Positions 1-8,696 of a stretch of DNA of 64,000 nt are shown one piece after another. Made by a program: the position numbers and the translations under genes. A model generated the notes under the pieces. The model saw only the letters and a program-made list of their open reading frames with translations, was not told where the DNA came from and ran no database searches. This stretch comes from JACVRM01 sp036824245. GTDB taxonomy: Bacteria; Actinomycetota; Thermoleophilia; Gaiellales; Gaiellaceae. Numbering within the stretch: position 1 is the stretch's first letter; every line of letters begins with the position of its first letter. Where the stretch lies: assembly GCA_036824245.1 (NCBI GenBank), contig DAITAO010000004.1:1-64000 (forward strand). The letters run 5' to 3'.

Positions 1-147
1 AAGCCACGCCGAACGCGGCTAGCAGTGCGTTCTGGGCCGAGGCCGCCAGCCGGCGCCGGCCGCGCCACGCGGCATAGCCGCCTGCGGACAGCGCCCAGAG
101 CTCCAGGCCAAGGCAGATGACGAGCGCGCCGCGCCCGAGCTCAGCCA
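1..147 (-). CDS. ccmF: Cytochrome c maturation heme lyase CcmF, N-terminus only
   Basis: Only the first 49 codons are inside the window; the gene runs off the left edge. The start reads MAELGRGALVICLGLELW, followed by the Ala/Gly-rich segment and AAWRGRRRLAASAQNALL, which matches the usual N-terminus of CcmF. CcmF is the multi-pass membrane subunit that transfers heme from holo-CcmE to apocytochrome c in System I. The start codon lies 4 bp past the stop of ccmE on the same strand, so the two are almost certainly co-transcribed. Too little is present to check the WWD region or heme-ligand histidines. Confidence 0.8.
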
Positions 148-151
148 TGGA

Positions 152-553
152 CTAGGCCTCCGAGGACTGCTTCTTCGGCGAGTACTTCGATGGGCACTTC
201 GTGATCATGGTGTTCGGCTCGCCGCGGAAGACGCCGTTGCGCAGATTCCCGCGCAGCGACAGGTCACGATCGTCCTTGAACTGGTCGGGCGGATTGTCCG
301 GGTACACGACGGCCACCGTCGCCGAGCCTTCGATGTCTCGCAGCCGGAAGCGCACCTCGTCCGGCGACTCGCGGATCGAGCCTTTGACGACCTTGCCGGT
401 CAGCACCACCTCGCCCGTGCGGCCCTTCAGCGCGCTGGGCTCGATCTGCGGTGTGCCGTTGCCGGCAACCGCCACATAGACAAGGAAGACGGCGAGCACG
501 GCCGCGACGGAGAGCGCGACGATGAGGCGCGCGGGGCTGCGACGGCGGACCAC
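152..553 (-). CDS. ccmE: Cytochrome c maturation heme chaperone CcmE, Cys (CxxxY) type
   Basis: The 133-aa protein has one N-terminal membrane anchor (about residues 10-30) and then the OB-fold typical of CcmE: LTGKVVKGSI, VRFRLRD, VAVVYPDNPPDQF. CcmE carries heme covalently on the outer face of the membrane and hands it to CcmF, whose gene follows directly. Most CcmE proteins attach heme through a histidine in an HxxxY motif. Here the position is Cys120, in the motif KCPSKY with Tyr124, so this is the CxxxY form known from some archaea and sulfate reducers. The start is GTG. Identification is strong from fold motifs plus ccmF context. Confidence 0.88.
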   Translation of the reverse strand: MVRRRSPARLIVALSVAAVLAVFLVYVAVAGNGTPQIEPSALKGRTGEVVLTGKVVKGSIRESPDEVRFRLRDIEGSATVAVVYPDNPPDQFKDDRDLSLRGNLRNGVFRGEPNTMITKCPSKYSPKKQSSEA

Positions 554-607
554 GGGCTCGATTCTAGCCCTGGCCCGGCCCCGCCACCCGCACAGGCAGG
601 AGGAGGG

Positions 608-847
608 CTAACGCTCGGCGCGCTCGGCGCTGCGGCCCGGTACCCGGTAGCCGTGCTCCTCGCAGAGGGAGCCCGGCGTGTCCTCGGTCAGCGAGTCGCA
701 GTAGCCCTTGCCATACGCGGCGCGCATGAACGCACCGACCACCTCGAGGTTCCATTCGGAGACGTCGCACGCCTCGCGCCACAGGTCGCTGAGGCGTAGG
801 TCGATGTCGAGCTCCAGCAGGTCGATCCGGCTCGGGCGTCTGGACAT
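608..847 (-). CDS. Small hypothetical protein, 79 aa
   Basis: The reading frame starts MSRRPSRIDLLELDIDLRLSD and is acidic and Leu-rich in its first half, then contains AFMRAAYGKGYCDSL and ends with a polar tail. I do not recognise a named domain. A further in-frame ATG lies 33 bp upstream, but that extension reads unlike the rest, so the start at MSRRPSR is preferred. The gene is on the same strand as ccmE, with a 54-bp gap, and could be its leader gene. It has no signal peptide or membrane segment, so a cytoplasmic protein is likely. Confidence 0.55.
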   Translation of the reverse strand: MSRRPSRIDLLELDIDLRLSDLWREACDVSEWNLEVVGAFMRAAYGKGYCDSLTEDTPGSLCEEHGYRVPGRSAERAER

Positions 848-1071
848 GTTTCTGAGGTTAGGAAGGGGGTCGGACAACACCGCCGAAAGTCCGCTCGCTT
901 CGCTCGCATGACGACTTTCGTCGGTAGGTCTAAGACAGACGCGGCTACGCGCGGGTGGCTGCGGCGGGCCAAGCCCGCCTCCGCCGATTGGTTGGACGGG
1001 ATCGCGCGGGGGGGCGCGCGAGAAGTGTGGCTCGGAGCCACGAAGTCGTTGCGTCGGTAGGCTCGGTGAAC

Positions 1072-1899
1072 ATGCAGCCGCTGCACTTTGGTCCGGCCCG
1101 CGTTCCGTCCCGGGAGAGCCCCGAGGCGGCGATCGCGCTCCTGCACGAGCGCGGCTACACGGCTTGCGAGATCGACTTCGAGGGCGGCTTCTGGATGGAC
1201 TACGACTGGGCGGAGCGGTTCGGCGAGCTCGCGCGCGACGCCGACATCGTGCTTTCGGTCCACGCGCCGATCGCGGGGTTCATGGGGCACGTTGAGCGCG
1301 ACAAGAAGCAGCGCATGGCGGTCGGAATGCTCGACCACTCGGCCGGCGTGGCCGTCGCCTGCGGCGCGGAGCTGGTCGTCTTCCACCCCGGCTTCCTGCT
1401 CGGCCGCGAGCGTTCCGAGGCAATCGACGCCGTCGTGGAGCAGCTCACCGAGCTGCGCGAGCGGCTCGAGGGCAAGGGGCGCGGCGTCCCGTTCGGGGTC
1501 GAGATCATGGGGCGCGTGCGCGAGCTGGGCACGGCGGACGACGTGTTCGAAATCTCGCACCGCACGGGCTGGGTGCGCCCGGTGCTCGACTTCGCTCACC
1601 TGCACGCCGTGACGGATGGTGGCTTCACTGACGTCGACCGCTTCGCCGAGATCCTCGAAGGCGCCGACGACCTGCTCGAGCCGGGAGCGCCGTTCCACAT
1701 CCACTTCTCCGACATCGCCTACGCGAACCGCAACGAGACGAAGCACCTGCCCTACGGCGACGGCACGCTGCGCGCCGAGCCGCTCGGCGAGGCGCTGGCG
1801 CGTATCGAGCGGCCCGCGACCGTGATCAGCGAATCGCCGGACGAGGCCTCACACCAGGCGATCCGCGCGGCGCTCGCATCCGCGGCGCGCGCCGTCTGA
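1072..1899 (+). CDS. Sugar phosphate isomerase/epimerase-like TIM barrel protein
   Basis: This 275-aa protein belongs to the xylose isomerase-like / endonuclease IV TIM barrel superfamily. Barrel-typical pieces are ACEIDFEGG, DIVLSVHAPI, LVVFHPGFLLG, PFGVEIMGR, RPVLDFAHLHA and FHIHFSDI; the His, Glu and Asp residues at those strand ends are the usual metal ligands. The frame is open for 39 more codons upstream, but that stretch is Arg/Ala-rich and unlike the family; the ATG at MQPLHFG is the natural start. It could be a deoxyribonuclease IV-type AP endonuclease or a sugar isomerase; the sequence alone does not decide. It is convergent with the cyclase gene downstream. Confidence 0.7.
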   Translation: MQPLHFGPARVPSRESPEAAIALLHERGYTACEIDFEGGFWMDYDWAERFGELARDADIVLSVHAPIAGFMGHVERDKKQRMAVGMLDHSAGVAVACGAELVVFHPGFLLGRERSEAIDAVVEQLTELRERLEGKGRGVPFGVEIMGRVRELGTADDVFEISHRTGWVRPVLDFAHLHAVTDGGFTDVDRFAEILEGADDLLEPGAPFHIHFSDIAYANRNETKHLPYGDGTLRAEPLGEALARIERPATVISESPDEASHQAIRAALASAARAV

Positions 1900-1916
1900 G
1901 CAGCCTCTGCGCGGAG

Positions 1917-4859
1917 CTACGCGGCGCCGGCGCCGACGGCGCCCAGCTCGTCGAGACGCTCTTCGTAGGGTTGCGCCTCCTCCTCGCGGCCGTGCTCGCA
2001 AAGGAAACGCACGAACGCCTTGAGCGGCTTCTGCTCGAGGGCGCGCCACTCGGTGCCCGCCAGGATGTCGAGCGCTTCGCGATAGAGGCGCTCCGCCTCG
2101 GTGTCCCGCCCCTGCGCCTCGCGCACGAGCGCAAGCGCGGTGCTGGTGCTCGCAAGCGAGCTGATGTCCTGTGGAGTGACCACGTCACGCGCCTCGAGGG
2201 CGAAGCGTTCAGCCTCCTCGAGGCGGTCCTGCTCGACGAGCAACTCAGCGAGTGCCCGCAAATCTTCGACCAGCGCACCGCGGTAGTCGATCTGCCGCAA
2301 CGTGCGAATCGCCTCGCGCAGGAGCTTCTCGGCGCGGCGGTAATCGCCCCGCTTGCGGGCAACCAGGGCGAGGTCTCGCAGTGCGTGGGCGAGCGGCGCA
2401 GCTGCTCCGGCTTCGGCGAACCGGCTCCGCGCCTCCTCGAACGCCGCTTCAGCCCCGTCGAGATCCTTATGCCGGAGAGCGAGGTCGCCCTGGACACGCC
2501 GCGTCCACGCCTGCGCCATGATGCTGCCGCTCTCGTCTGCGAGGGCCGCGGCGCGGGCGAGCAGCGGCTCGATGGGCTCCTCCTCGAGGCGCGCAGAATG
2601 AACGCTGACGAGCCACGACAAGACCTGGCTCTGGAGATCCTTCCGATCCATCCGCTCGGCCAGCTCGAGGCTCTTGCGGCTCCAGCGCTCCACGGCGGCG
2701 AGCTCGCCCGTCCACCACCCGACCGTGCTCAGCAGATCGAGCGCGTCGAAGCGGGCCTCGTCGTCCTCATCGCCGAGCAGCTCGAGTGCGCGCGCCGCGA
2801 GAGCACGGCCCTCGTCGACGTCTCCATGCCGGTAGAGCGCAACCTCGGCGAGCGCAGTGGCAGCCCGCGCCTCGAGGTGGCGGTCGCCGGCATCACGCGC
2901 GGCTTCACGGACCGCCTCCATCTCGACCGAGACAGCCGGGATGTCGCTCAGCCTCCAGGCAGCACGCGCGGCGGCGTAGCGGCGGTCGAGCGTCGGATCG
3001 AGCTCGACCGACCTCAGCAGCATGCGCCGCGCTGCCCGGTTCGCCTCCTGCGCAAGCGCGCGCTTACCCGCCTTGGCGAGCGTCGCCGCCGCCTCGCGGG
3101 CGAGCAGCTCCGGAGGTTCGCCGTCCAGCTCCGCGAGCAGCGTGACCGCATGGTCGAGGTGGTAAGCCCTGATCTCGAGCAGCTCTTCGCCCGCACGCTC
3201 ACGAAGCCACTCGGCGAAGCGCTCGTGGTAGACGGCGCGGCGCGACTTGGCCAGTCCGCCGTAGGCGACCTCGCGGATGAGCACGTGCTTGAAGCGGTAT
3301 GCCTCCTCGTCGCTGATCGTCGAGCGCAGCTCGCGCACGACGAAGTCACGCTGTGTGAGGTTCCCGAGTGCCGAGTCGACCTCGTCGAGGTCCTCCGAGA
3401 GGTGCGCGACGGCACCGGGCCAGAAAACTCGCCCTGCAACGGAGGCGCGCTGGAGCACACGCTTGGCGTCGGGCGGTAGCCGGTCGATGCGAGCTGCGAT
3501 CAGCGCCTGGAGCGTGTCCGGGATGCGCCCGGCCGCCCCCTCCCTGCCCTCCTCGACGAGCATGCGGATCGTCTCCTCGACGAAGAGCGGGTTGCCCTCC
3601 GTCTTTTCGAACAAAGCCTCCTGCTCGGCCGCGTCGAGCTCGCCGTCGCCGCTTCGCTCGAGCAGCGTCTGCACGAGCAGCTCGCTTTCAGTGCGGGCGA
3701 GCGGCTCGAGCTCGATGGAGGTCGCGCGCAGCCGGCCGCCGCCCCAGTCGGGGCGCACGTCCAGCAGCTCCGGCCGTGCGAGCGTGAGTATGAGAACCGG
3801 TGCGTCCTTCACCCAGGCCGCGAGATGCTCGATCAGGTCCAGCAGCGGCTCCTCGGCCCAGTGGACGTCCTCGAAGACGAGCACGAGCGGTTGCGGCTCC
3901 GCCATGCGCTCCGCCCACGCGCGAGCCGCCCACGCGATCTCCTGCTGGCTCGACTCACCGTGGACTGCCTCGAGCACGCCGGAGGCAAGCCCCAGCAAGT
4001 CGGCCACGGCCTCGGCAGGGCAGCAGTCACGGAGCTTCTCGAGCGCCGTGTCGAGGGGGTCGTCGTCGGCGATGCCGGCGGCCACCTTGACCATCTCGGC
4101 GAGCGGCCAGTACGTGATGCCCTCGCCGTAGGGCAGCGCGCGTCCCAGCAGCACGGAAGCCTCGACTGACTCGAGAAACTCCTCGGCGAGCCGCGACTTA
4201 CCGATGCCCGGCTCCCCGAAGATCGTGACGAGGTGCGGCCTGCGGTCGCGGAGCGCGCGCGCGAAGGTGTTCTCGAGCAGCTCGAGCTCAGCCTCGCGGC
4301 CGACGAGCGGCGCCTCGGCGAGCGCCCCCCGCCTGCCGCCGCCGGCTACGGCTGTCACCGCCCAGGCCCAGACCGGGGCGGCGCGCCCGGCCACCTCGAG
4401 CGGCCCCATGTCCTCGAGCTCCAGGCGGCCGAGCGCCAGGCGCTGCGTGCCGGGACCGATGAGGATCTTGTTTGGCTCGGCAGCCTGCTGCAGCCGTGCG
4501 GCGATGTTGATTGCCTCGCCGGTGGCGAACGTGGAATCGCCTTCGTCGACCACCACCTCGCCCGACTCGATGCCGATGCGCACCTCGAGACCCAGCTCTT
4601 TGACCGCTTCGAGGATCCCGAACGCGGCGCGGGCGGCGCGCTCGGCGTCGTCCTCGTGCGCCTTCGGGATGCCGAAGGCGGCCATGACAGCGTCGCCCGC
4701 GAACTTCTCGACGATGCCGCCGTGCGTCGCGACACAGTGGGAAACGTGGTCGAAGTAGCGCGCAATGCGTCGCCGCACCACCTCCGGGTCCGAGCCTGAG
4801 ACGAGCGCCGTCGAGCCGACCAGATCGGCAAACAGGACCGTGGCAAGCTTGCGTTCCAT
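1917..4859 (-). CDS. Class III adenylate/guanylate cyclase with AAA ATPase and TPR-like region
   Basis: A 980-aa multidomain signalling protein. Residues about 1-165 are a class III nucleotide cyclase domain: LFADLVGST and EKFAGDAVMAAFG carry the two metal-binding aspartates. An AAA/STAND-type ATPase follows, with Walker A GEPGIGKSRL and Walker B LVLVFEDVHWAEEP. The last 450 or so residues are Ala/Leu/Glu-rich helical repeats of TPR type. Proteins of this build are common in actinobacteria and are thought to make a cyclic nucleotide in response to a ligand sensed by the C-terminal repeats; the ligand is unknown. The ATG start is chosen over the GTG two codons upstream because a TACACT hexamer lies 7 nt ahead of it. 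Confidence 0.85.
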   Translation of the reverse strand: MERKLATVLFADLVGSTALVSGSDPEVVRRRIARYFDHVSHCVATHGGIVEKFAGDAVMAAFGIPKAHEDDAERAARAAFGILEAVKELGLEVRIGIESGEVVVDEGDSTFATGEAINIAARLQQAAEPNKILIGPGTQRLALGRLELEDMGPLEVAGRAAPVWAWAVTAVAGGGRRGALAEAPLVGREAELELLENTFARALRDRRPHLVTIFGEPGIGKSRLAEEFLESVEASVLLGRALPYGEGITYWPLAEMVKVAAGIADDDPLDTALEKLRDCCPAEAVADLLGLASGVLEAVHGESSQQEIAWAARAWAERMAEPQPLVLVFEDVHWAEEPLLDLIEHLAAWVKDAPVLILTLARPELLDVRPDWGGGRLRATSIELEPLARTESELLVQTLLERSGDGELDAAEQEALFEKTEGNPLFVEETIRMLVEEGREGAAGRIPDTLQALIAARIDRLPPDAKRVLQRASVAGRVFWPGAVAHLSEDLDEVDSALGNLTQRDFVVRELRSTISDEEAYRFKHVLIREVAYGGLAKSRRAVYHERFAEWLRERAGEELLEIRAYHLDHAVTLLAELDGEPPELLAREAAATLAKAGKRALAQEANRAARRMLLRSVELDPTLDRRYAAARAAWRLSDIPAVSVEMEAVREAARDAGDRHLEARAATALAEVALYRHGDVDEGRALAARALELLGDEDDEARFDALDLLSTVGWWTGELAAVERWSRKSLELAERMDRKDLQSQVLSWLVSVHSARLEEEPIEPLLARAAALADESGSIMAQAWTRRVQGDLALRHKDLDGAEAAFEEARSRFAEAGAAAPLAHALRDLALVARKRGDYRRAEKLLREAIRTLRQIDYRGALVEDLRALAELLVEQDRLEEAERFALEARDVVTPQDISSLASTSTALALVREAQGRDTEAERLYREALDILAGTEWRALEQKPLKAFVRFLCEHGREEEAQPYEERLDELGAVGAGAA

Positions 4860-4866
4860 CCCCACA

Positions 4867-4872
4867 AGTGTA
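4867..4872 (-). promoter_or_regulatory. -10 hexamer of leaderless promoter, cyclase-AAA gene
   Basis: TACACT on the minus strand, 7 nt before the ATG of the cyclase-AAA gene; one of many in this window with the same spacing. It implies a transcript starting at or next to the start codon. Confidence 0.5.
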
Positions 4873-4919
4873 GAAACGCCTGCCAGCGCGGAAGATTCCT
4901 GCCGAGAGCAGGAAAGCCG

Positions 4920-6068
4920 CTATTCGCAGACGAGCGGCGGCAGCTCGCCGGTGATGTGGCCAGGGCGCCACGCGGGTTGCTGGAACCACGGTGTGTCGAG
5001 ATCGCTGTTGGCAGCGTCGCCTGCGATGCGGGTCGGGCACGAGCCGTCGCCGGTGATGACCATCAACTGCCGGACGAACGATCGCGGGCCCTCGCGTGCG
5101 TACGCGATGCGCGAGCCGTCCGGCGACCAGGCTGGGTGCTCCTCGGCGAGCATCTTGGTCTCGGTGAGCCGGCGAGGATCGTCGCCTTCTGAGTCCATCA
5201 CGTAGAGCTCGGCCGCAAATGCCTGCTCGTCCGAACCGGTTCGGTGAATCCCGGCCTCGTCTCGATCGCTGACGAACGCGATGTGCCGACCGTCCGGCGA
5301 GTACGCCGGTTCGCTGCTGCGAGGAGCAAGCTTCAGCAGGTTCGATCCGTCGAGATCGAGCGTGTAGATCGCGCAAGTGTTCTCCTGCATTCCGTTGGGT
5401 AGCGGTGGCCGGAAGCGGCACCGCGTGAAGGCGAGGCGGCGCCCGTCCGGCGAGACGCTGCCCGGCAGGTCGAGTTGCTCGTCCTGCGCGGCGGCGAGCG
5501 ATCGCTGCTGGGAGCCGTCCGAGTTCATGAGCCACATCCCGACGCTGGGCGGAAACCGGTCGGCGTGCGCCGTGCGTGTAATTACGAGGGTCTCGCCGTC
5601 AGGAGTCGGCAGCGGACGGCTCGCATCCTCGCTCGTCGTGAGGCGCTCCAGTTCGGACCCGTCGGGCCGGACAGCGAAGACGTCGGTCGTGTAGTAGGTG
5701 AATTCGCGCGTGTCGCGCTCCTCGAGCACGCCGGTGAAGTAGATCCACGCGCCGTCGGGCGACCAGACGGGATCGGCGGTCCGCAGGAGTGACGGGCTTT
5801 CGTCACGCGGTGCCTTCACGACGACGCGTTGGTGGGAGCCGTCCGCGGCCATCGTGACGACAGCGATTCGCGGCGGGTTGCCGCCGACCAGACGGACCGC
5901 GGCCAGCCGGGCTTCCTTCTGGGGCTGCGCGCTCGTCGTTCCCGCTGCGGTTGGAGGCTTGTCGTCGCCGCTGCAAGCGGCCAAGGCCATGGTCGTGCCC
6001 AGCAGCCCCAGCCGGAGGAGCCCTCTCGCGTAGCATCGCCGCTCGATGCTCGATCCCAAGGTGTTCAA
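4920..6068 (-). CDS. TolB-like beta-propeller lipoprotein
   Basis: The 382-aa product starts with a basic N-terminus, a hydrophobic stretch (GLLRLGLLGTTMALAAC) and a lipobox ending LAAC, so it is predicted to be a lipoprotein anchored outside the cell. The mature part has WD40-like/TolB-like blades recognisable by repeated SPDG motifs: WSPDGAWIYF, VSPDGRRLAF, YSPDGRHIAF, WSPDGSRIAY. Such propellers bind other proteins or substrates; no catalytic role can be read. The first 8 codons overlap the start of manB on the opposite strand by 23 bp, so a later start is possible, but none is obvious before the signal peptide. Confidence 0.75.
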   Translation of the reverse strand: MNTLGSSIERRCYARGLLRLGLLGTTMALAACSGDDKPPTAAGTTSAQPQKEARLAAVRLVGGNPPRIAVVTMAADGSHQRVVVKAPRDESPSLLRTADPVWSPDGAWIYFTGVLEERDTREFTYYTTDVFAVRPDGSELERLTTSEDASRPLPTPDGETLVITRTAHADRFPPSVGMWLMNSDGSQQRSLAAAQDEQLDLPGSVSPDGRRLAFTRCRFRPPLPNGMQENTCAIYTLDLDGSNLLKLAPRSSEPAYSPDGRHIAFVSDRDEAGIHRTGSDEQAFAAELYVMDSEGDDPRRLTETKMLAEEHPAWSPDGSRIAYAREGPRSFVRQLMVITGDGSCPTRIAGDAANSDLDTPWFQQPAWRPGHITGELPPLVCE

Positions 6069-7407
6069 AGCCTACGACGTGCGCGGCATCTACCTGGCCG
6101 AGCTCGACGAGGACGGCGCGCGCGCGATCGGCCGCGCCTACGTGGAAGCCTTCGAGCCGCGCCGCATTGCGGTCGGGCACGACATGCGGCTGTCGTCGCC
6201 GGCGATGGCGGGCGCGCTGATCGAGGGCGTGACGGCGGCCGGCGCGGACGTCGTGGACATCGGGATGGTGGGCACCGAGATGGTGTACTTCGCGGTCGGC
6301 GAGCTGGGCCTGGACGGAGGCGTGGCGGTAACCGCCTCGCACAACCCGAAGGAGTACACGGGCATGAAGATCGTCCGCCGCGGCGCTTTGCCGGTAGGCG
6401 GCGACTCCGGGCTGTTCGAGATCCGCGACCGCGCCCTGTCTTACGCGGACAGGTCCGAGGGACAGCCCCACGGACCTCTTTCCCCGGGCCAGGTGACCGA
6501 ACAGGACGTCTATCCCGCGTTCGTCGAGCGGGTGTTGTCGTTCGTCGATGTCTCGGCGATCCGGCCGCTCAAGGTCGTGATCGACGCGGCGAACGGGATG
6601 GCCGGCGTCATGCTCCCGCCGGTTCTCGAGCGGCTCCCGCTCGAGACGGTGCGCTGCTTCTTCGAGCCCGACGGCACCTTCCCGAACCACGAGCCGAACC
6701 CGTTGCTGCCCGAGAACCGAGAGTTCATCGAGCGCAAGACCGTCGAAGAGCGCGCGGATCTCGGCGTGGCCTACGACGGCGATGCCGACCGCTGCTTCTT
6801 CGTCGACGACACGGGCCAGTTCGTGCCCGGCGACTTCGTCACGGCCTTGCTCGCCGAGTCGATCCTGGAGAAGGAGCCCGGGGGCAAGGTCATCTACGAC
6901 GTCCGGGCCAGCTGGGCGGTTCCGGAGACGATCGAGCGCGCAGGAGGCGTGCCGCTGTTGAACCGCGTCGGCCACGCTTTCTTCAAGCACCGCATGCGCG
7001 AGGACGACGCAGTCTTCGGGGGCGAGATCTCGGCGCACTACTACTTCCGCGACTTCACGCAGGCCGATTCGGGCGTGGTGCCCTTCCTGCTCATGGTCGA
7101 GCTCCTCTCGAAACGCGGCCGCCCGCTCTCCGAGCTCTTGCAGCCCTTCCGCGACCGGTACTTCCTGACCGGCGAGCTGAACACGCCCGTCCCGGACGTG
7201 GCCGTGAAGCTGCAAGAGCTCAAGGAGCGCTTTGCGCCGGAAGGCCACGTCTCGCATCTCGACGGCATCTCGATCGACGCCGAGGACTGGCACATGAACG
7301 TGCGGCCCTCGAACACCGAGCCTCTGTTGCGACTGAACCTCGAAGCGCGCTCGCGCGAGCTCATGGAGCGCAAGCGCGACGAGGTGCTCGACGTGATCCG
7401 CTCCTAG
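6046..7407 (+). CDS. manB: Phosphomannomutase/phosphoglucomutase
   Basis: The 453-aa enzyme is an alpha-D-phosphohexomutase, interconverting the 1- and 6-phosphates of mannose or glucose in the cytosol for GDP-mannose and polysaccharide synthesis. All four signature loops are visible: the phosphoserine loop VTASHNPKEYTG, the metal loop YDGDADRCFF, the sugar loop GGEISAHYYF (Ala replaces the more usual Gly) and the phosphate loop RPSNTEPLLRL. Length is normal. A TAGCAT hexamer 9 nt upstream of the ATG suggests a leaderless or near-leaderless transcript. It is divergent from the TolB-like lipoprotein gene with overlapping 5' ends. Confidence 0.92.
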   Translation: MLDPKVFKAYDVRGIYLAELDEDGARAIGRAYVEAFEPRRIAVGHDMRLSSPAMAGALIEGVTAAGADVVDIGMVGTEMVYFAVGELGLDGGVAVTASHNPKEYTGMKIVRRGALPVGGDSGLFEIRDRALSYADRSEGQPHGPLSPGQVTEQDVYPAFVERVLSFVDVSAIRPLKVVIDAANGMAGVMLPPVLERLPLETVRCFFEPDGTFPNHEPNPLLPENREFIERKTVEERADLGVAYDGDADRCFFVDDTGQFVPGDFVTALLAESILEKEPGGKVIYDVRASWAVPETIERAGGVPLLNRVGHAFFKHRMREDDAVFGGEISAHYYFRDFTQADSGVVPFLLMVELLSKRGRPLSELLQPFRDRYFLTGELNTPVPDVAVKLQELKERFAPEGHVSHLDGISIDAEDWHMNVRPSNTEPLLRLNLEARSRELMERKRDEVLDVIRS

Positions 7408-7421
7408 GGCCGTCCGTGCGG

Positions 7422-7891
7422 ATGTCGCACGCTCCCCCCGGCTATGACTGCCCTTTCTGCGCGATCGTCCGGGGTGAGGACAGGCCGCCGTGGACGACGC
7501 AGGACGACGTCGTCTTGCGCGGGGCGACGACGAGCGCGTGGATCAGCGGTGGTGGGCGAACAATCCGGGCCACGTGATCGTCGTCCCGAACGCGCACTTC
7601 GAGAACATGTACGACCTGCCGGCCGAGCTGGCCGGCGAGATTCACGAGACGGCCCGAATGGTCGCGCAGGCGTTGAAGCGAGCGTATGGCTGCGACGGCG
7701 TCTCGACACGCCAGCACAATGAGCCGGCCGGACGCCAGGAGGTCTGGCACTACCACCTGCACGTCTTCCCTCGCTATCGGGGCGACGACCTCTACGGCTC
7801 CGCGGCCAGGGAGACGAGGCCGGAAGAGCGCAGCGAGTACGCCTCGCTCCTCCGCGAGGCGGTCGACGTGCTCGTCGCCGCGGGACGTTAG
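7422..7891 (+). pseudogene. HIT-family hydrolase/transferase, split by one frameshift
   Basis: The N-terminal part (MSHAPPGYDCPFCAIVRGED...TSAWIS) and the C-terminal part (RWWANNPGHVIVVPNAHFEN...VWHYHLHVFPRY) are in different frames. They join at about 7545-7549, where restoring one lost base gives a continuous HIT protein of about 155 aa. The CPFC zinc-type start and the catalytic HYHLHVF triad (HxHxH) are intact. HIT proteins hydrolyse nucleoside phosphoramidates or dinucleoside polyphosphates. Since both halves are well conserved, a base-calling error is as likely as a true pseudogene. Fifteen bp separate it from manB; its end overlaps the convergent DUF2017 gene by 4 bp. Confidence 0.75.
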
Positions 7892-8355
7892 AGGCGCGTT
7901 GCGAGCGCCTCGACGATCTCGCCCTGGAGCCAGGTCAGCCAGCCGTAGAACGCGAGCTCGGGCGCTCTCGGGTCGCGCCGGTCGATGCCGTCCGCGTAGA
8001 GGTCCTCGGTGACGCCGAGTCGCTCGCCGAGCACCAGCCGCGCGTCGTTCAGCGCTCCGCACCAGGCCCCGGCCTGCTCCTCGTCCAGGCGCTGCGCGTC
8101 GACCGTTACGCGGACCGTGTCGAGCGCCGCTAGCCGCTCCGAGACAAGGCCTCCTCGGGCGAGGCGGTCAAACTCCGCGCTCGCTTCGGGGTCGTCGCGG
8201 AAGGCTGCGGGGAAGAGCCGCTCCACGGCGTCGTCCTCCCTTGTGACGAGCTCCCGCAGCTCTACGCACAGCTGCCGGACCGCCTGCCGCTCCTCTTCGG
8301 CGAGATCGAGACGGTACGCGCCGTCGGCGAGCGGCTGCAGCGGACGCCGCCGCAC
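7888..8355 (-). CDS. DUF2017 family protein
   Basis: The 155-aa product matches the DUF2017 pattern: an acidic helical protein with LDLAEEERQAVRQLC near the start, LFPAAFRDDPEASAEF in the middle and a Trp-rich C-terminus (FYGWLTWLQGEIVEAL). Its function is not known. In actinobacteria it is usually encoded directly after clpS, as here, where its GTG start is 1 bp from the clpS stop. This points to a role linked to ClpS/ClpAP-type proteolysis, but that is context inference only. It is translated from the same transcript as clpS. Confidence 0.8.
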   Translation of the reverse strand: MRRRPLQPLADGAYRLDLAEEERQAVRQLCVELRELVTREDDAVERLFPAAFRDDPEASAEFDRLARGGLVSERLAALDTVRVTVDAQRLDEEQAGAWCGALNDARLVLGERLGVTEDLYADGIDRRDPRAPELAFYGWLTWLQGEIVEALATRL

Positions 8356-8356
8356 C

Positions 8357-8653
8357 TCAGTCCTGCTGCATGGTTGCCCACAGGCCGTGCGCGTGCAGGC
8401 GGGCGACGTCCGCCTCGGCCTTCTCGCGCGTTCCGTTCGAGACTGCCGCTTTGCCCTCGTAGTGCACCTGGAACATGAGCCGCTCCGCCTTCTCCTTGCT
8501 GTAGCCGAACAGCTTCTGGAAGACGTAGGTCACGTACGTCATCAAGTTGACCGGGTCGTTCCACACGATCACGATCCAGGGGCGCTCGTCGAGTGGCGTC
8601 TCTCGCGGCACCGGCGTCTCGATGCGGACGGGTGCTTCGATGGTCTGGCTCAC
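8357..8653 (-). CDS. clpS: ATP-dependent Clp protease adaptor ClpS
   Basis: ClpS delivers N-degron substrates to the ClpA/ClpC unfoldase. The 98-aa protein has the conserved core WIVIVWNDPVNLMTYVTYVF, the helix KEKAERLMFQVHYEGKAAV with the HxxG-like element, and the closing VARLHAHGLWATM. The open frame extends 48 codons further upstream, but ClpS homologues are about 100 aa and the GTG at VSQTIEAP fits; the upstream stretch is antisense to the thioesterase gene. The start lies only 43 bp from the divergent thioesterase start, so the two share a promoter region. Confidence 0.92.
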   Translation of the reverse strand: MSQTIEAPVRIETPVPRETPLDERPWIVIVWNDPVNLMTYVTYVFQKLFGYSKEKAERLMFQVHYEGKAAVSNGTREKAEADVARLHAHGLWATMQQD

Positions 8654-8683
8654 GCCCGTGATTGTGGCGAAATCAGACGTCAG

Positions 8684-8689
8684 TAGGAT
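8684..8689 (+). promoter_or_regulatory. -10 hexamer, thioesterase gene
   Basis: TAGGAT lies 7 nt before the GTG start of the thioesterase gene, consistent with a leaderless transcript. Confidence 0.5.
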
Positions 8690-8696
8690 CGCCGGC

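Noticed and set aside
688..1746. Long open frame antisense to the TIM-barrel gene
   Set aside because: High-GC codon shadow; low-complexity His/Val/Arg/Glu-rich translation without domain character.
1971..3479. 502-codon open frame antisense to the cyclase-AAA gene
   Set aside because: Mirror of real codons; no motifs, and the opposite strand encodes a fully recognisable protein.
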